A DNA stretch of 6,445 nt from Bermanella sp047628755. Its GTDB lineage: Bacteria; Pseudomonadota; Gammaproteobacteria; Pseudomonadales; Oceanobacteraceae. Where the stretch lies: the NCBI GenBank assembly GCA_047628755.1, contig JBLHVV010000140.1:1-6445 (forward strand), read 5' to 3'. The notes beneath the pieces are model-generated. The model did no database searches. It was not told where the DNA came from and saw only the letters and a list, made by a program, of their open reading frames with translations. The translations under genes were made by a program, and so were the position numbers. Below are positions 1 through 6,053 of this stretch, one piece after another (the first letter of the stretch is position 1; each line of letters starts with the position of its first letter).

Positions 1-60
1 GTCAGTATTATCAACCTTAACCTTTGGACAGGACACTCAAGTTGCAGAACAAAGCTCCTA
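1..60 (-). mobile_element. Possible terminal region of the decayed IS3-family element
   Basis: The plus-strand stretch at 23-41 (TTTGGACAGGACACTCAAG) resembles, from memory, the terminal non-coding part of IS3-family elements, where a GGACA motif commonly sits near the inverted repeat. It lies on the side expected for the 3' end of the OrfB relic at 177-310, which reads on the minus strand. No target duplication and no matching opposite inverted repeat can be seen, and the window begins here. An alternative is that bases 2-64 are the last codons of an upstream plus-strand gene. Weak support. Confidence 0.22.
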
Positions 61-176
61 TTAGGTCACACTAGCTAAGCCTAATAATATTAGGAAGCAC
101 CTCAACAATTGACAGGTAAATACAAAGGTAATTAGCTAATCCCAGCACGGGTCAAATTGGAGGGTGCTTTTAAAAC

Positions 177-310
177 TATAGACTGAGTATCACAGCAACA
201 ACCTTTTTACTCATACTGCCAATAAAGCAATGCGTTTTCAGTAATCGACGGTATTTATAACTCGCATATTAAGCACCTTGATCAGAATGAACAATCAATC
301 TTATAAAACA
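177..310 (-). pseudogene. Decayed IS3-family OrfB transposase fragment
   Basis: The minus strand reads LIVHSDQGA, stop, YASYKYRRLLKTHCFIGSMS, then KK (codons from about 301 down to 203). This is the conserved segment around the second catalytic Asp of IS3-family OrfB (DDE integrase-type) transposases, usually HSDxGxQYxS followed about 20 residues later by SMSxKGxCxDN. The Gln of GxQY has become a TAA stop (269-271). After SMSK the frame is lost in an A run (plus-strand T run 204-208). Dropping one base restores KGCCCDT, which fits the KGxCxDN motif (201-186). The catalytic Glu and ESFF segment that should follow are not recognisable, nor is the N-terminal half or OrfA. An in-frame stretch near 317-340 (IMSAQL) may be a further scrap. 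A dead remnant, not an active element. Family assignment is by motif recognition, without a database search. Confidence 0.72.
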
Positions 311-439
311 AACATATTAAGACAACTGAGCCGACATAATACAGAAGTGACTAATTTCTTTAGTATTTTTGTTTTTTTGCGGATTTACATTATGTTCGTA
401 TCGCTTTTAGATGAATTCCATCACTCGAGTGCAGTAAAA

Positions 440-469
440 TTGCAATACCCTTATTCAGTTATGAATAAT
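440..469 (+). promoter_or_regulatory. Weak sigma-70-like promoter candidate before the chemoreceptor
   Basis: A TTGCAA hexamer (440-445) is followed after 18 bases by AATAAT (464-469), 4 of 6 and 5 of 6 matches to the sigma-70 hexamers. The -10 lies about 20 bases before the start codon, so the leader would be very short. An inverted repeat, TTATTC at 451-456 and GAATAA at 463-468, overlaps the spacer and the -10 and could be an operator or chance in AT-rich DNA. No good FliA (sigma-28) box was found: GCCGACAT at 330-337 lacks a correctly spaced -35. Confidence 0.25.
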
Positions 470-492
470 AGATATACATATTAGGAAATATG

Positions 493-2346
493 ATGCTTAG
501 CTACCCACTTGGTTTTAAAAATAAACTTCATCTTGTTATTGCATTTTCTCTGCTCGGTTTTACAGTCATTTCTACAATATCTTTCAATGCACTACAGGCA
601 TTGGGGGAGGCATCTACGAGAGTGAATAGCATCAACCAAGATACAAACCTGTTAAAAGACTTACAGCTGCAAGTACTGCAACTCAGCGCACAACCAAATG
701 TTGATATATTGCAACAATTATTACCTTTATATGGTGAGCAACTTGAGCAGGTGTCACAACGATTGCCAGCGGAACAAGCAGAAAAAATCCACAGAATACA
801 TTTGTCATTGCAACACTGGGTTAGTCATCACTTGCAATGGCTTACAGAACAGCAACGTATTGGTTTGAACAATGAACAAGGCTATAGAAAAGCGCTGAGC
901 TTAAATATGACCGCTCTTGAAACGAGTCTATTTTCAAACTTTCGTAAATCTTTTAATACATTAAATCAGGCAGTGGATGCTTTTATCGAGCACGGGGAGC
1001 CCGAGTATTATGAGGAGACCAAAGTTGCATTAGCTGTTATTAACCAGCAAACGATTGATTTAGAGTTTGCCGAATTCTTTGGACCTAAGATTACTGAGGT
1101 GACCAAGTCGCTTAAGGTGTTAGCTGACTCTGTATCTACTATGAATACTAATGAGCAAAAGACTGCTCAGGCTTATCTGTCTTTCGCTGCGGGTGTTAGA
1201 GGTTCAAACCAATATTTGCAGCAAGAACTATTGATGGCAAAGAACGAAGCGGATACTGCCAGCATCCAAGCACAAAACTTAATCTTAGGCGTGTGTATTA
1301 TAATTGCTCTGTTGGTTGTGGGTTTACTGATTCGTATCAGTCGTGATGTTGTATCGACATTAGAGCGTATGTCTGAAGTCTTGCATAAACTGGCTGATGG
1401 TGATTTGACGCAACGTCTGGATGTTAATGAATTCCGTGGTGATGAATTGGATACTGCTGGTTTAGCCGTTAATAAAATGACTGAAGCCTTGGGCAAGGTT
1501 TTCACTCGTGTTACTCATAGTAGCCAAACCCTTGATCAAGGAGCAACAGCTTTATCGGTAAATTTGTCAGCCATGGTAACAAATAACTCCCAGACTGATG
1601 AAGAGGCCGCATCAGTTGCAGCAGGTACTGAGCAAATAAGTACAACAATTCGAGATATGGCCAGTGCAACTGAAGAAGCTCATCAGCAAGCTCGACAAGC
1701 TCATTTATCAGCAGTTCAAGGAGGCGCTGTCATTACCGCTGCAATAGAAAGCCTTGAAGAACTGGGTGCTGTATTTGATAACCTGGGTCATCAGGTTACC
1801 AATATGGAAAAAGCTTCCGGTAAGGTTGATGGTGTTACAGAGATGATTAATAGTTTAGCGCAACAAACAAATTTACTTGCACTTAATGCTGCAATCGAAG
1901 CAGCTAGAGCAGGTGATGCAGGTAAAGGTTTTTCCGTGGTTGCTGACGAAGTGCGCAATCTTGCCAGTAAAACAGTAATGGCTACTCAGAACATTACTAC
2001 TATTATAAGTGTCATGCAATGCAGTATCAAATCCTTACTGAATGTTATGCAAAAGGGGGAGGATCATATCAATAAAGGACGAGAACTAGGTGGAGAAGCT
2101 GCTACAGCGATTAATCAAATCAAGCAGTTGGTGTTGGAAGTGACTGATAGAAATCAGACCTTGGCCATCAACATTGATGAGGTTTCGAAATCTACGCAAA
2201 TGATTGCTGAAAGTATGGTTCAAGTGTCTGGCAATATTTCACAAAATACAAAACAAAGTCAGGAAATTAAACAATACGTGCATGATGCAAGTGAGCAAGC
2301 AACTGAGTTACTCTCGATGACTAAGCGTTTTCGCTGTAGTTCCTAA
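493..2346 (+). CDS. Methyl-accepting chemotaxis protein
   Basis: An inner-membrane chemoreceptor that passes a periplasmic ligand signal to CheA/CheW and so controls flagellar rotation. Numbered from the ATG at 490: TM1 is about residues 13-34, a largely helical periplasmic sensor about 35-260, TM2 about 263-282, a HAMP linker about 281-335 (LADGDLTQRL, then a DEL-containing second helix), and the cytoplasmic coiled-coil signalling domain to 618. The hairpin tip is nearly canonical (QQTNLLALNAAIEAARAGDA, 458-477, then VVADEVRNLA). A methylation-type site is visible at GTEQIST (E381/Q382). There is no C-terminal CheR-binding NWETF-like pentapeptide. The roughly 225-residue sensor is long for a single four-helix bundle and could be of helical bimodular (HBM) type, but the ligand cannot be read. 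AGGA at 483-486 is 3 bases from ATG 490 and 6 from ATG 493, so 493 (617 residues) is preferred. No che genes are adjacent. Confidence 0.95.
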   Translation: MLSYPLGFKNKLHLVIAFSLLGFTVISTISFNALQALGEASTRVNSINQDTNLLKDLQLQVLQLSAQPNVDILQQLLPLYGEQLEQVSQRLPAEQAEKIHRIHLSLQHWVSHHLQWLTEQQRIGLNNEQGYRKALSLNMTALETSLFSNFRKSFNTLNQAVDAFIEHGEPEYYEETKVALAVINQQTIDLEFAEFFGPKITEVTKSLKVLADSVSTMNTNEQKTAQAYLSFAAGVRGSNQYLQQELLMAKNEADTASIQAQNLILGVCIIIALLVVGLLIRISRDVVSTLERMSEVLHKLADGDLTQRLDVNEFRGDELDTAGLAVNKMTEALGKVFTRVTHSSQTLDQGATALSVNLSAMVTNNSQTDEEAASVAAGTEQISTTIRDMASATEEAHQQARQAHLSAVQGGAVITAAIESLEELGAVFDNLGHQVTNMEKASGKVDGVTEMINSLAQQTNLLALNAAIEAARAGDAGKGFSVVADEVRNLASKTVMATQNITTIISVMQCSIKSLLNVMQKGEDHINKGRELGGEAATAINQIKQLVLEVTDRNQTLAINIDEVSKSTQMIAESMVQVSGNISQNTKQSQEIKQYVHDASEQATELLSMTKRFRCSS

Positions 2347-2466
2347 AGTGATGTTAGCCATTATGCTTAATTAAGTAATCTATCTTGTATTAATACAGAA
2401 GTCTTTTTCTGATGCTCTAAGATAAGTGCCTATAAAGTGATAATACGAAATAACTGACAGTTAAAC

Positions 2467-2500
2467 AAAACGCCGTGATAATTTTTATCATAGGTGTTTT
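2467..2500 (+). terminator. Probable intrinsic terminator after the chemoreceptor gene
   Basis: AAAACGCC (2467-2474) pairs with GGTGTTTT (2493-2500) through seven Watson-Crick pairs and one G-T, and TGATAA (2476-2481) pairs with TTATCA (2485-2490) around a TTT loop, with a small G/TA internal bulge. The A run on the left and T run on the right allow it to act in both directions. It starts about 120 bases after the stop codon at 2344-2346. Confidence 0.6.
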
Positions 2501-2576
2501 AATTAGTATTTATTTAGCTGCTTGTAATTTTTATTGTCCACACACTTCTTTCTATTTATGATTTACAAAATAAGAA

Positions 2577-2593
2577 TATCAAATAGTTTGATA
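2577..2593. repeat. Perfect inverted repeat, 7-bp arms, 3-base spacer
   Basis: TATCAAA (2577-2583), TAG, TTTGATA (2587-2593). The form would suit a dimeric regulator, but no intact gene follows within 800 bases, and such a repeat can arise by chance in AT-rich DNA. It may be the end of a lost element or a weak hairpin. Confidence 0.4.
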
Positions 2594-2809
2594 ATAAAAT
2601 AATACTTTTTTAACCACTCTCTCTAGTAGATAAGATAATCAACTGATTTTTAGCCACAGTAATAAATCAAGTACGATTACGGCTTTAAATTTAGAGAAAT
2701 AAAACATTAGGCAGCTTGTTTTTAAGTAAATAGTCGCTGGCAGTAATTCAGTTCTGTCGTCGTTTTAAAGCTTTATTTTTGTATTAATCGATCATGAAAT
2801 TAACATGCA

Positions 2810-2941
2810 CTATTCCACTATGAAACTACTTTCAGACGTTTTCGCTATATTCGCTCTTACTGGGTCTAAATCAACATAAGCCATACAAGCGGCGAGGCAT
2901 TAATTGAATAGAATGGTTATTCAGGAGAATATACCCTTGCA
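2810..2941 (-). pseudogene. Decayed IS200-like / Y1 (REP-associated type) transposase fragment
   Basis: Reading the minus strand from 2896 to 2813 gives LAACMAYVDLDPVRA, then NIAKTSESS, ending at a TAG (2810-2812). This matches, from memory, the conserved C-terminal part of the Y1_Tnp/IS200-like transposase group in which LAACMAYVDLNPIRAKIA is followed by TPE/TSI. Upstream in the same frame the reading is broken by TAA (2900-2902) and TGA (2921-2923). The residues between still line up without indels to the expected GRFKSQALLDEKA segment (GIFS, stop, ITILFN, stop, C), consistent with point-mutation decay. The catalytic HUH motif and tyrosine regions are not seen. A possible N-terminal piece lies at 3066-3125 on the same strand. 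Inactive relic; no search was run to confirm the family. Confidence 0.6.
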
Positions 2942-3065
2942 TTTTCTAATAAGCTGCATCCATTCAGCGTCCTTGTCAAAATGAATGATATATAGAATGA
3001 CTATATTCAACTCATTACGCTTGTTTTAAGCTCGCTAATGTAGCTCTAAGCTGGCCAATAAATTA

Positions 3066-3125
3066 ACCCGTTTGGTATAACTCATCGTATGCCTTTCTTC
3101 AATCACGTAGGACGCAACGCGACAT
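3066..3125 (-). pseudogene. Possible N-terminal scrap of the same IS200-like transposase
   Basis: The minus strand from 3125 reads MSRCVLRD, stop, RKAYDELYQTG, stop. In the IS200-like group the N-terminus contains SRCVRRAFLCG, then a D residue and a TG pair. The spacing from SRCV to the D is the same here, although the middle residues have diverged and a stop has appeared. Only about 75 codons separate this piece from the C-terminal relic, instead of well over 150, so a large internal deletion would be needed. Suggestive only. Confidence 0.28.
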
Positions 3126-3147
3126 ATTTAATTATTCTATGTCATTA

Positions 3148-3163
3148 ATCCTCAACTGAGGAT
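3148..3163. repeat. Perfect inverted repeat, 7-bp arms, 2-base spacer
   Basis: ATCCTCA (3148-3154), AC, TGAGGAT (3157-3163). It lies just outside the possible N-terminal transposase scrap. It could be an operator-like site or part of an element end; the spacer is too short for a stable RNA hairpin without opening the inner pairs. Confidence 0.4.
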
Positions 3164-3223
3164 AAAACTCGTCATACCCCATTATTTTAATGTAATTCCT
3201 CACACACAATGTTAATTGGAAAG

Positions 3224-3241
3224 AATGGCCGCAGCGCCATT
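3224..3241. repeat. Short GC-rich hairpin, 6-bp stem
   Basis: AATGGC (3224-3229), a 6-base loop, GCCATT (3236-3241). It stands out as the most GC-rich spot of this AT-rich gap. There is no T run after it, so it is not a standard intrinsic terminator. Confidence 0.35.
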
Positions 3242-3365
3242 GAGTAAACTTGTTGTCATAGTTATTTTGCTAAGGGTTTTAAATATTAACACATCGCAGT
3301 AATGTACTTAATAGTCTTGTTTATAGAGAAATAATAATAAGACTAATTGTGATCGACTTTGTTTA

Positions 3366-3377
3366 ATTTAGCTAAAT
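3366..3377. promoter_or_regulatory. 12-bp perfect palindrome upstream of the lyase gene
   Basis: ATTTAGCTAAAT is its own reverse complement. It sits about 70 bases before the lyase start codon, in the interval where a promoter and operator are expected, so it is a candidate regulator-binding site. The regulator is unknown and no flanking regulator gene exists in the window. A near-CRP half site, TTGTGATCGA, at about 3348-3357 lacks its partner half. Confidence 0.35.
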
Positions 3378-3446
3378 CAGGTTATTGCCTTTACTAGATT
3401 TTAGGTCGTTCGAAAAATAATGTGACAACTAGAGGCACAGATAAAT

Positions 3447-4637
3447 ATGTTAAAACAAAATAGTAGGCTGACCCATTTTGCAAACCCTGCTGCAAGTCGC
3501 GAAAACAAATATTCGGACGCACAGCGAGACGTACTGAGTGTCGAAAAATCTGTCGATGTTATTGCAAATATCAAAACATGGCCTGCCTATGCAATAACCC
3601 CGTTACATTCATTATCTGAGATGGCAGCTGACGCTGGTTTGGCAGCTATCTGGTACAAAGACGAGTCAGAACGATTTGGCCTCAAAAGCTTTAAAGCCCT
3701 CGGTGGTGCGTATGCCGTTGCTTGCCAGTTGCAAAATTTATTAGAGCAACGCCTAGGAAAACGTCCAAGTATTTCAGATTTATTAGAAGGACGCTTAAAG
3801 AAAGACGTTGCGGAAATCGTTGTCACCTGTGCAACCGATGGTAACCATGGTCGATCAGTGGCTTGGGGAGCACAAATGTTTGGTTGCGGCTGCATTATTT
3901 ATATTCACCGCGATGTCTCTGAAGGGAGAAAAGTAGCTATAGAGGCCTTTGACGCAGAAGTTATTCGTATCCGTGGCAACTACGACGAGTCTGTACGTCA
4001 GGCTGGTGAGGATGCTAAAGCATATGGTCGAATTATCGTTTCAGATACTAGTTACGAAGGTTATATGGAAGTGCCTAAAGACGTTGCTTTAGGGTACACC
4101 GTGATGCTGTCTGAAACCGTAAAACAGCTTGACGGTGAGATACCTACCCACGTTTTTTTGCAGGGTGGTGTCGGGGGGCTAGCCTCTGCGGTAGCTGGCT
4201 ATTTTTGGGACCTTTGGGGTGATCACCGTCCAAGGTTTATTGTCGTTGAACCAGAACAGGCGAACTGTCTTCAGCTTAGTGCTAAAGCCGGTAAACCCGT
4301 TGTGGTTAAGGGAGATCTCGATACCTTGATGGCAGGACTGGCATGCGGTGAAGTTTCTTTATTAGCTTGGCAAATATTATCTAACGGCGCTGATGATTTT
4401 ATGACGCTGAGTGAAGACGCTATTGCCGACACCATGGGTTTATTAGCTAAAGGTTATAAGAGCGACCCAGTAATTGAAGCCGGAGAGTCCGCTGTTCCAG
4501 GATTAGCCGCAGCTATTAATGCATGTGGGCAGGATAGCTTTGCCAAAGCATTAAATTTGAATGCTAAAAGTAAGATATTGGTTATTGGTACAGAGGGGGC
4601 AACTGATCCAGAACTTTATCAACAATTGGTGGGCTAG
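3447..4637 (+). CDS. dpaL: 2,3-diaminopropionate ammonia-lyase, PLP-dependent (YgeX/DpaL family)
   Basis: A cytoplasmic fold-type II PLP enzyme (tryptophan synthase beta superfamily) predicted to convert D- or L-2,3-diaminopropionate to pyruvate and two ammonia (EC 4.3.1.15). The 396-residue length fits the roughly 400-residue family. KDESERFGLKSFKALGGAYA (71-90) carries the PLP lysine K83. ATDGNHG holds D131, and D200 begins DTSYEGY; these correspond to the two catalytic aspartates of E. coli YgeX (Asp120 and Asp189, as I recall them), with the same 69-residue spacing. GGVGG (240-244) is the PLP-phosphate glycine loop. C274 and C300 match the spacing of the E. coli cysteine pair reported as a disulfide. 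GESAVPG (346-352) and GTEGATD (381-387) are further family motifs. About five extra residues lie between K83 and D131 relative to E. coli. An AGAGG (3431-3435), 11 bases upstream, serves the ATG. Probably transcribed with the porin downstream. A related fold-II lyase acting on another amino acid is possible but less likely. Confidence 0.9.
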   Translation: MLKQNSRLTHFANPAASRENKYSDAQRDVLSVEKSVDVIANIKTWPAYAITPLHSLSEMAADAGLAAIWYKDESERFGLKSFKALGGAYAVACQLQNLLEQRLGKRPSISDLLEGRLKKDVAEIVVTCATDGNHGRSVAWGAQMFGCGCIIYIHRDVSEGRKVAIEAFDAEVIRIRGNYDESVRQAGEDAKAYGRIIVSDTSYEGYMEVPKDVALGYTVMLSETVKQLDGEIPTHVFLQGGVGGLASAVAGYFWDLWGDHRPRFIVVEPEQANCLQLSAKAGKPVVVKGDLDTLMAGLACGEVSLLAWQILSNGADDFMTLSEDAIADTMGLLAKGYKSDPVIEAGESAVPGLAAAINACGQDSFAKALNLNAKSKILVIGTEGATDPELYQQLVG

Positions 4638-4662
4638 TTCCATCAATCTTGAGTGGACACGT

Positions 4663-4702
4663 TGTTAAGAAGCACTTAACAGCTAAGCATTAGCTGTTAA
4701 GT
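4663..4702 (+). promoter_or_regulatory. Strong intergenic hairpin with a competing alternative stem
   Basis: ACTTAACAGCTAA (4674-4686), GCA, TTAGCTGTTAAGT (4690-4702) forms a perfect 13-bp stem. A second stem, TGTTAAG (4663-4669) with CTTAACA (4675-4681), uses the left arm of the first, so the two cannot form together. TGTTAAG occurs again at 4695-4701. No T run follows, so it is not a usual terminator. It lies 37-65 bases after the lyase stop and about 50 bases before the porin start. It may stabilise or process the transcript, set the relative expression of the two genes, or bind a dimeric protein as DNA. Confidence 0.6.
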
Positions 4703-4751
4703 AAAACACAACGAAAAATCATAAAACAGGAGCAACTCATTGGAGAATATT

Positions 4752-5966
4752 ATGAAAATTACTGCAACATTAATAAGTGTATTACTCGTTAGTTCAACGT
4801 CGGTTTGGGCTGATACATCAGCATCATCTAAGGATCGCCTTGCAGAGCTTGAAAGACAAGTAAGTGAACTGAAGAAGGAAGTTAAAAAAGAAAAAATCAG
4901 CTCTACATTAGCGCCTGATATTAAAGTCGGTGGTGCGATTCGTATGAATTACAACTACAGCGATGCTAATAAAGATAAAGGAGGGTCTTTTGATTTTTCT
5001 ATTTTCCGTCTTGACCTCAACGGTACTATCGGGGATGTCAGGTTATCAGCCGAGTATCGTTGGTATTCGTATATGGATGTGGTTCATCATGCTTATGCTG
5101 CGTATCAGTTTGATGAAAACTGGGAAGGACAAATAGGTGTCACCAAGGTGCCTTTTGGTAATTTAGGTTATAACTCTAATAGCTTTTTCTATAGTGATGC
5201 TTATTTCGTAGGTTTGGAAGATGAATATGATTCTGGCCTAAAATTTATCGGTAAATACGAAAACCATGATATTCGTATTGCTTATTTTCTTAATGATGAA
5301 ACAGGTAGTAGTGGTACAAATGCTCGTTACAGTTTTGATGTTGTAGGTCTAACTGATCTTGATGCCAACGGCGGTGTAATAGACGCTTATGCTGAACCTA
5401 CCGTAGGTCTGAGCGAAAGTAATACTATTAATATCAGGTACGCTTACACATTTGATAACGACGTTGCTAAGACCGAAGTTGGTGTCTCTTTTCTAACAGG
5501 AGAGCTTGAAGGTGCCAATGACTCACTTGGCGACCGTACTGCTTATGCAGTACATTTAAAAAGCAATATCAATAACTTTACCATAATGCTTCAATATACC
5601 GATTATGATTATGACTTAGACAATGGTGATGATTTTGTCACTGTCGGGGCTTATGGTTATAACGACAGTATACCTGCCTCGGCGACCATGTATAACGTGA
5701 ATATGTCATATTCTCATGATATCGATTTTGGCGCGTTTAATAACCTAACTTTCTATAATGATTATTCAGTAACGACCAATAAATCTGCTGATCTTCAAGA
5801 AGATACTCAGGCTAATATTTTAGGAGTAGGGGTTACAGCTGGCCCAATTTTTGCTTGGGTTGATTATGTTGCTGGTACAAACAGACCCTTTAATAAAGGT
5901 TCGCTTGTAGACGATTCAACTGAATGGAAACACCAACTTAATATTCAGGTAGGTTACTACTTTTAG
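4752..5966 (+). CDS. Outer-membrane beta-barrel porin, Porin O/P-like
   Basis: A 404-residue outer-membrane channel protein. Residues 1-20 are a signal peptide with a lysine at position 2, a hydrophobic core and a VWA cleavage site before D21. Residues 26-50 form a charged coiled coil (DRLAELERQVSELKKEV), as in trimeric porins with N-terminal helices. From about 57 on, alternating aromatic and polar strands run to the C-terminal phenylalanine (QVGYYF), the BAM-recognised OMP signature. FRLDLNGTIGDVRLSAEYRW (85-104) and GQIGVTKVPFG (126-136) resemble the phosphate-selective Porin_O_P family; substrate is not predictable, and many loops are rich in Asp. The ATG at 4752 is chosen because GGAG (4742-4745) is 6 bases upstream and it begins a clean signal peptide. 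A TTG at 4740, with AGGAG at 4728-4732, would add four residues before it. It lies 114 bases after the lyase gene, suggesting a shared transcript and solute uptake for that pathway, an inference only. Confidence 0.88.
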   Translation: MKITATLISVLLVSSTSVWADTSASSKDRLAELERQVSELKKEVKKEKISSTLAPDIKVGGAIRMNYNYSDANKDKGGSFDFSIFRLDLNGTIGDVRLSAEYRWYSYMDVVHHAYAAYQFDENWEGQIGVTKVPFGNLGYNSNSFFYSDAYFVGLEDEYDSGLKFIGKYENHDIRIAYFLNDETGSSGTNARYSFDVVGLTDLDANGGVIDAYAEPTVGLSESNTINIRYAYTFDNDVAKTEVGVSFLTGELEGANDSLGDRTAYAVHLKSNINNFTIMLQYTDYDYDLDNGDDFVTVGAYGYNDSIPASATMYNVNMSYSHDIDFGAFNNLTFYNDYSVTTNKSADLQEDTQANILGVGVTAGPIFAWVDYVAGTNRPFNKGSLVDDSTEWKHQLNIQVGYYF

Positions 5967-5989
5967 TATTAGCTAAACGCTAATACTAA
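5963..5989 (+). repeat. Perfect 11-bp hairpin overlapping the porin stop codon
   Basis: TTAGTATTAGC (5963-5973), a TAAAC loop, GCTAATACTAA (5979-5989). The porin stop codon TAG (5964-5966) is inside the left arm. No T run follows, so termination is left to the structure at 6054-6103. It may protect the porin mRNA from 3' exonucleases. Confidence 0.55.
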
Positions 5990-6032
5990 TATAAAAAGGC
6001 ATCGAATATTCCAAGCTGTTTACTTAACGTGG

Positions 6033-6046
6033 ATCTAACGTTAGAT
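6033..6046. repeat. 14-bp perfect palindrome
   Basis: ATCTAACGTTAGAT is its own reverse complement and lies between the porin hairpin and the terminator. It could be a protein-binding site or part of the 3' untranslated structure; no loop is available, so an RNA hairpin would lose the central pairs. Confidence 0.4.
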
Positions 6047-6053
6047 AAATAAT

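Larger units (their letters stand above)
2347..3446. other. 1.1 kb gap without an intact gene
   Basis: No convincing intact coding region was found on either strand. The gap contains the terminator after the chemoreceptor (2467-2500), an inverted repeat at 2577-2593, transposase relic sequence on the minus strand (about 2810-2941, possibly also 3066-3125), inverted repeats at 3148-3163 and 3224-3241, and a 12-bp palindrome at 3366-3377 close to the lyase gene. The rest (about 2594-2809 and 3242-3365) is AT-rich and shows nothing I can name; the promoter of the lyase should lie in the last 200 bases, but no pair of hexamers stands out. Confidence 0.7.

Noticed and set aside
2..64. Possible last 20 codons of an upstream plus-strand gene (ending QVAEQSSY, TAG)
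   Set aside because: Too short to judge. The same bases are equally well explained as the end of the IS3-type element.
142..175. AGCAC ... GTGCT followed by a short T run as a terminator
   Set aside because: The stem is only 5 bp around a loop of over 10 bases, and the T run is 4 bases; it lies in relic DNA.
330..337. GCCGACAT as a sigma-28 (FliA) -10 box for the chemoreceptor
   Set aside because: It has two mismatches, and no TAAA -35 at the required spacing; the nearest is 22 bases upstream.
278..484. Short plus-strand frame of 68 codons before the chemoreceptor
   Set aside because: It has only a TTG start without a ribosome site and overlaps the IS3 relic on the other strand. Its stop falls in the chemoreceptor ribosome site, and its composition is not protein-like.
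1173..1505. 110-codon minus-strand frame inside the chemoreceptor gene
   Set aside because: It is a shadow of the TM2/HAMP coding region, which is conserved in the plus frame; no ribosome site or family motif.
2820..2879. 19-codon plus-strand frame starting MKLLSDVFAIF that looks like a small secreted peptide
   Set aside because: It is exactly antisense to the conserved transposase segment and has no convincing ribosome site.
3345..3365. CRP-binding site upstream of the lyase
   Set aside because: Only one half (TTGTGATCGA) resembles the consensus; the TCACA half is absent.
3587..3895. 102-codon minus-strand frame inside the lyase gene
   Set aside because: It is antisense to the PLP-lysine and catalytic-Asp region, where the plus frame is clearly the coding one.
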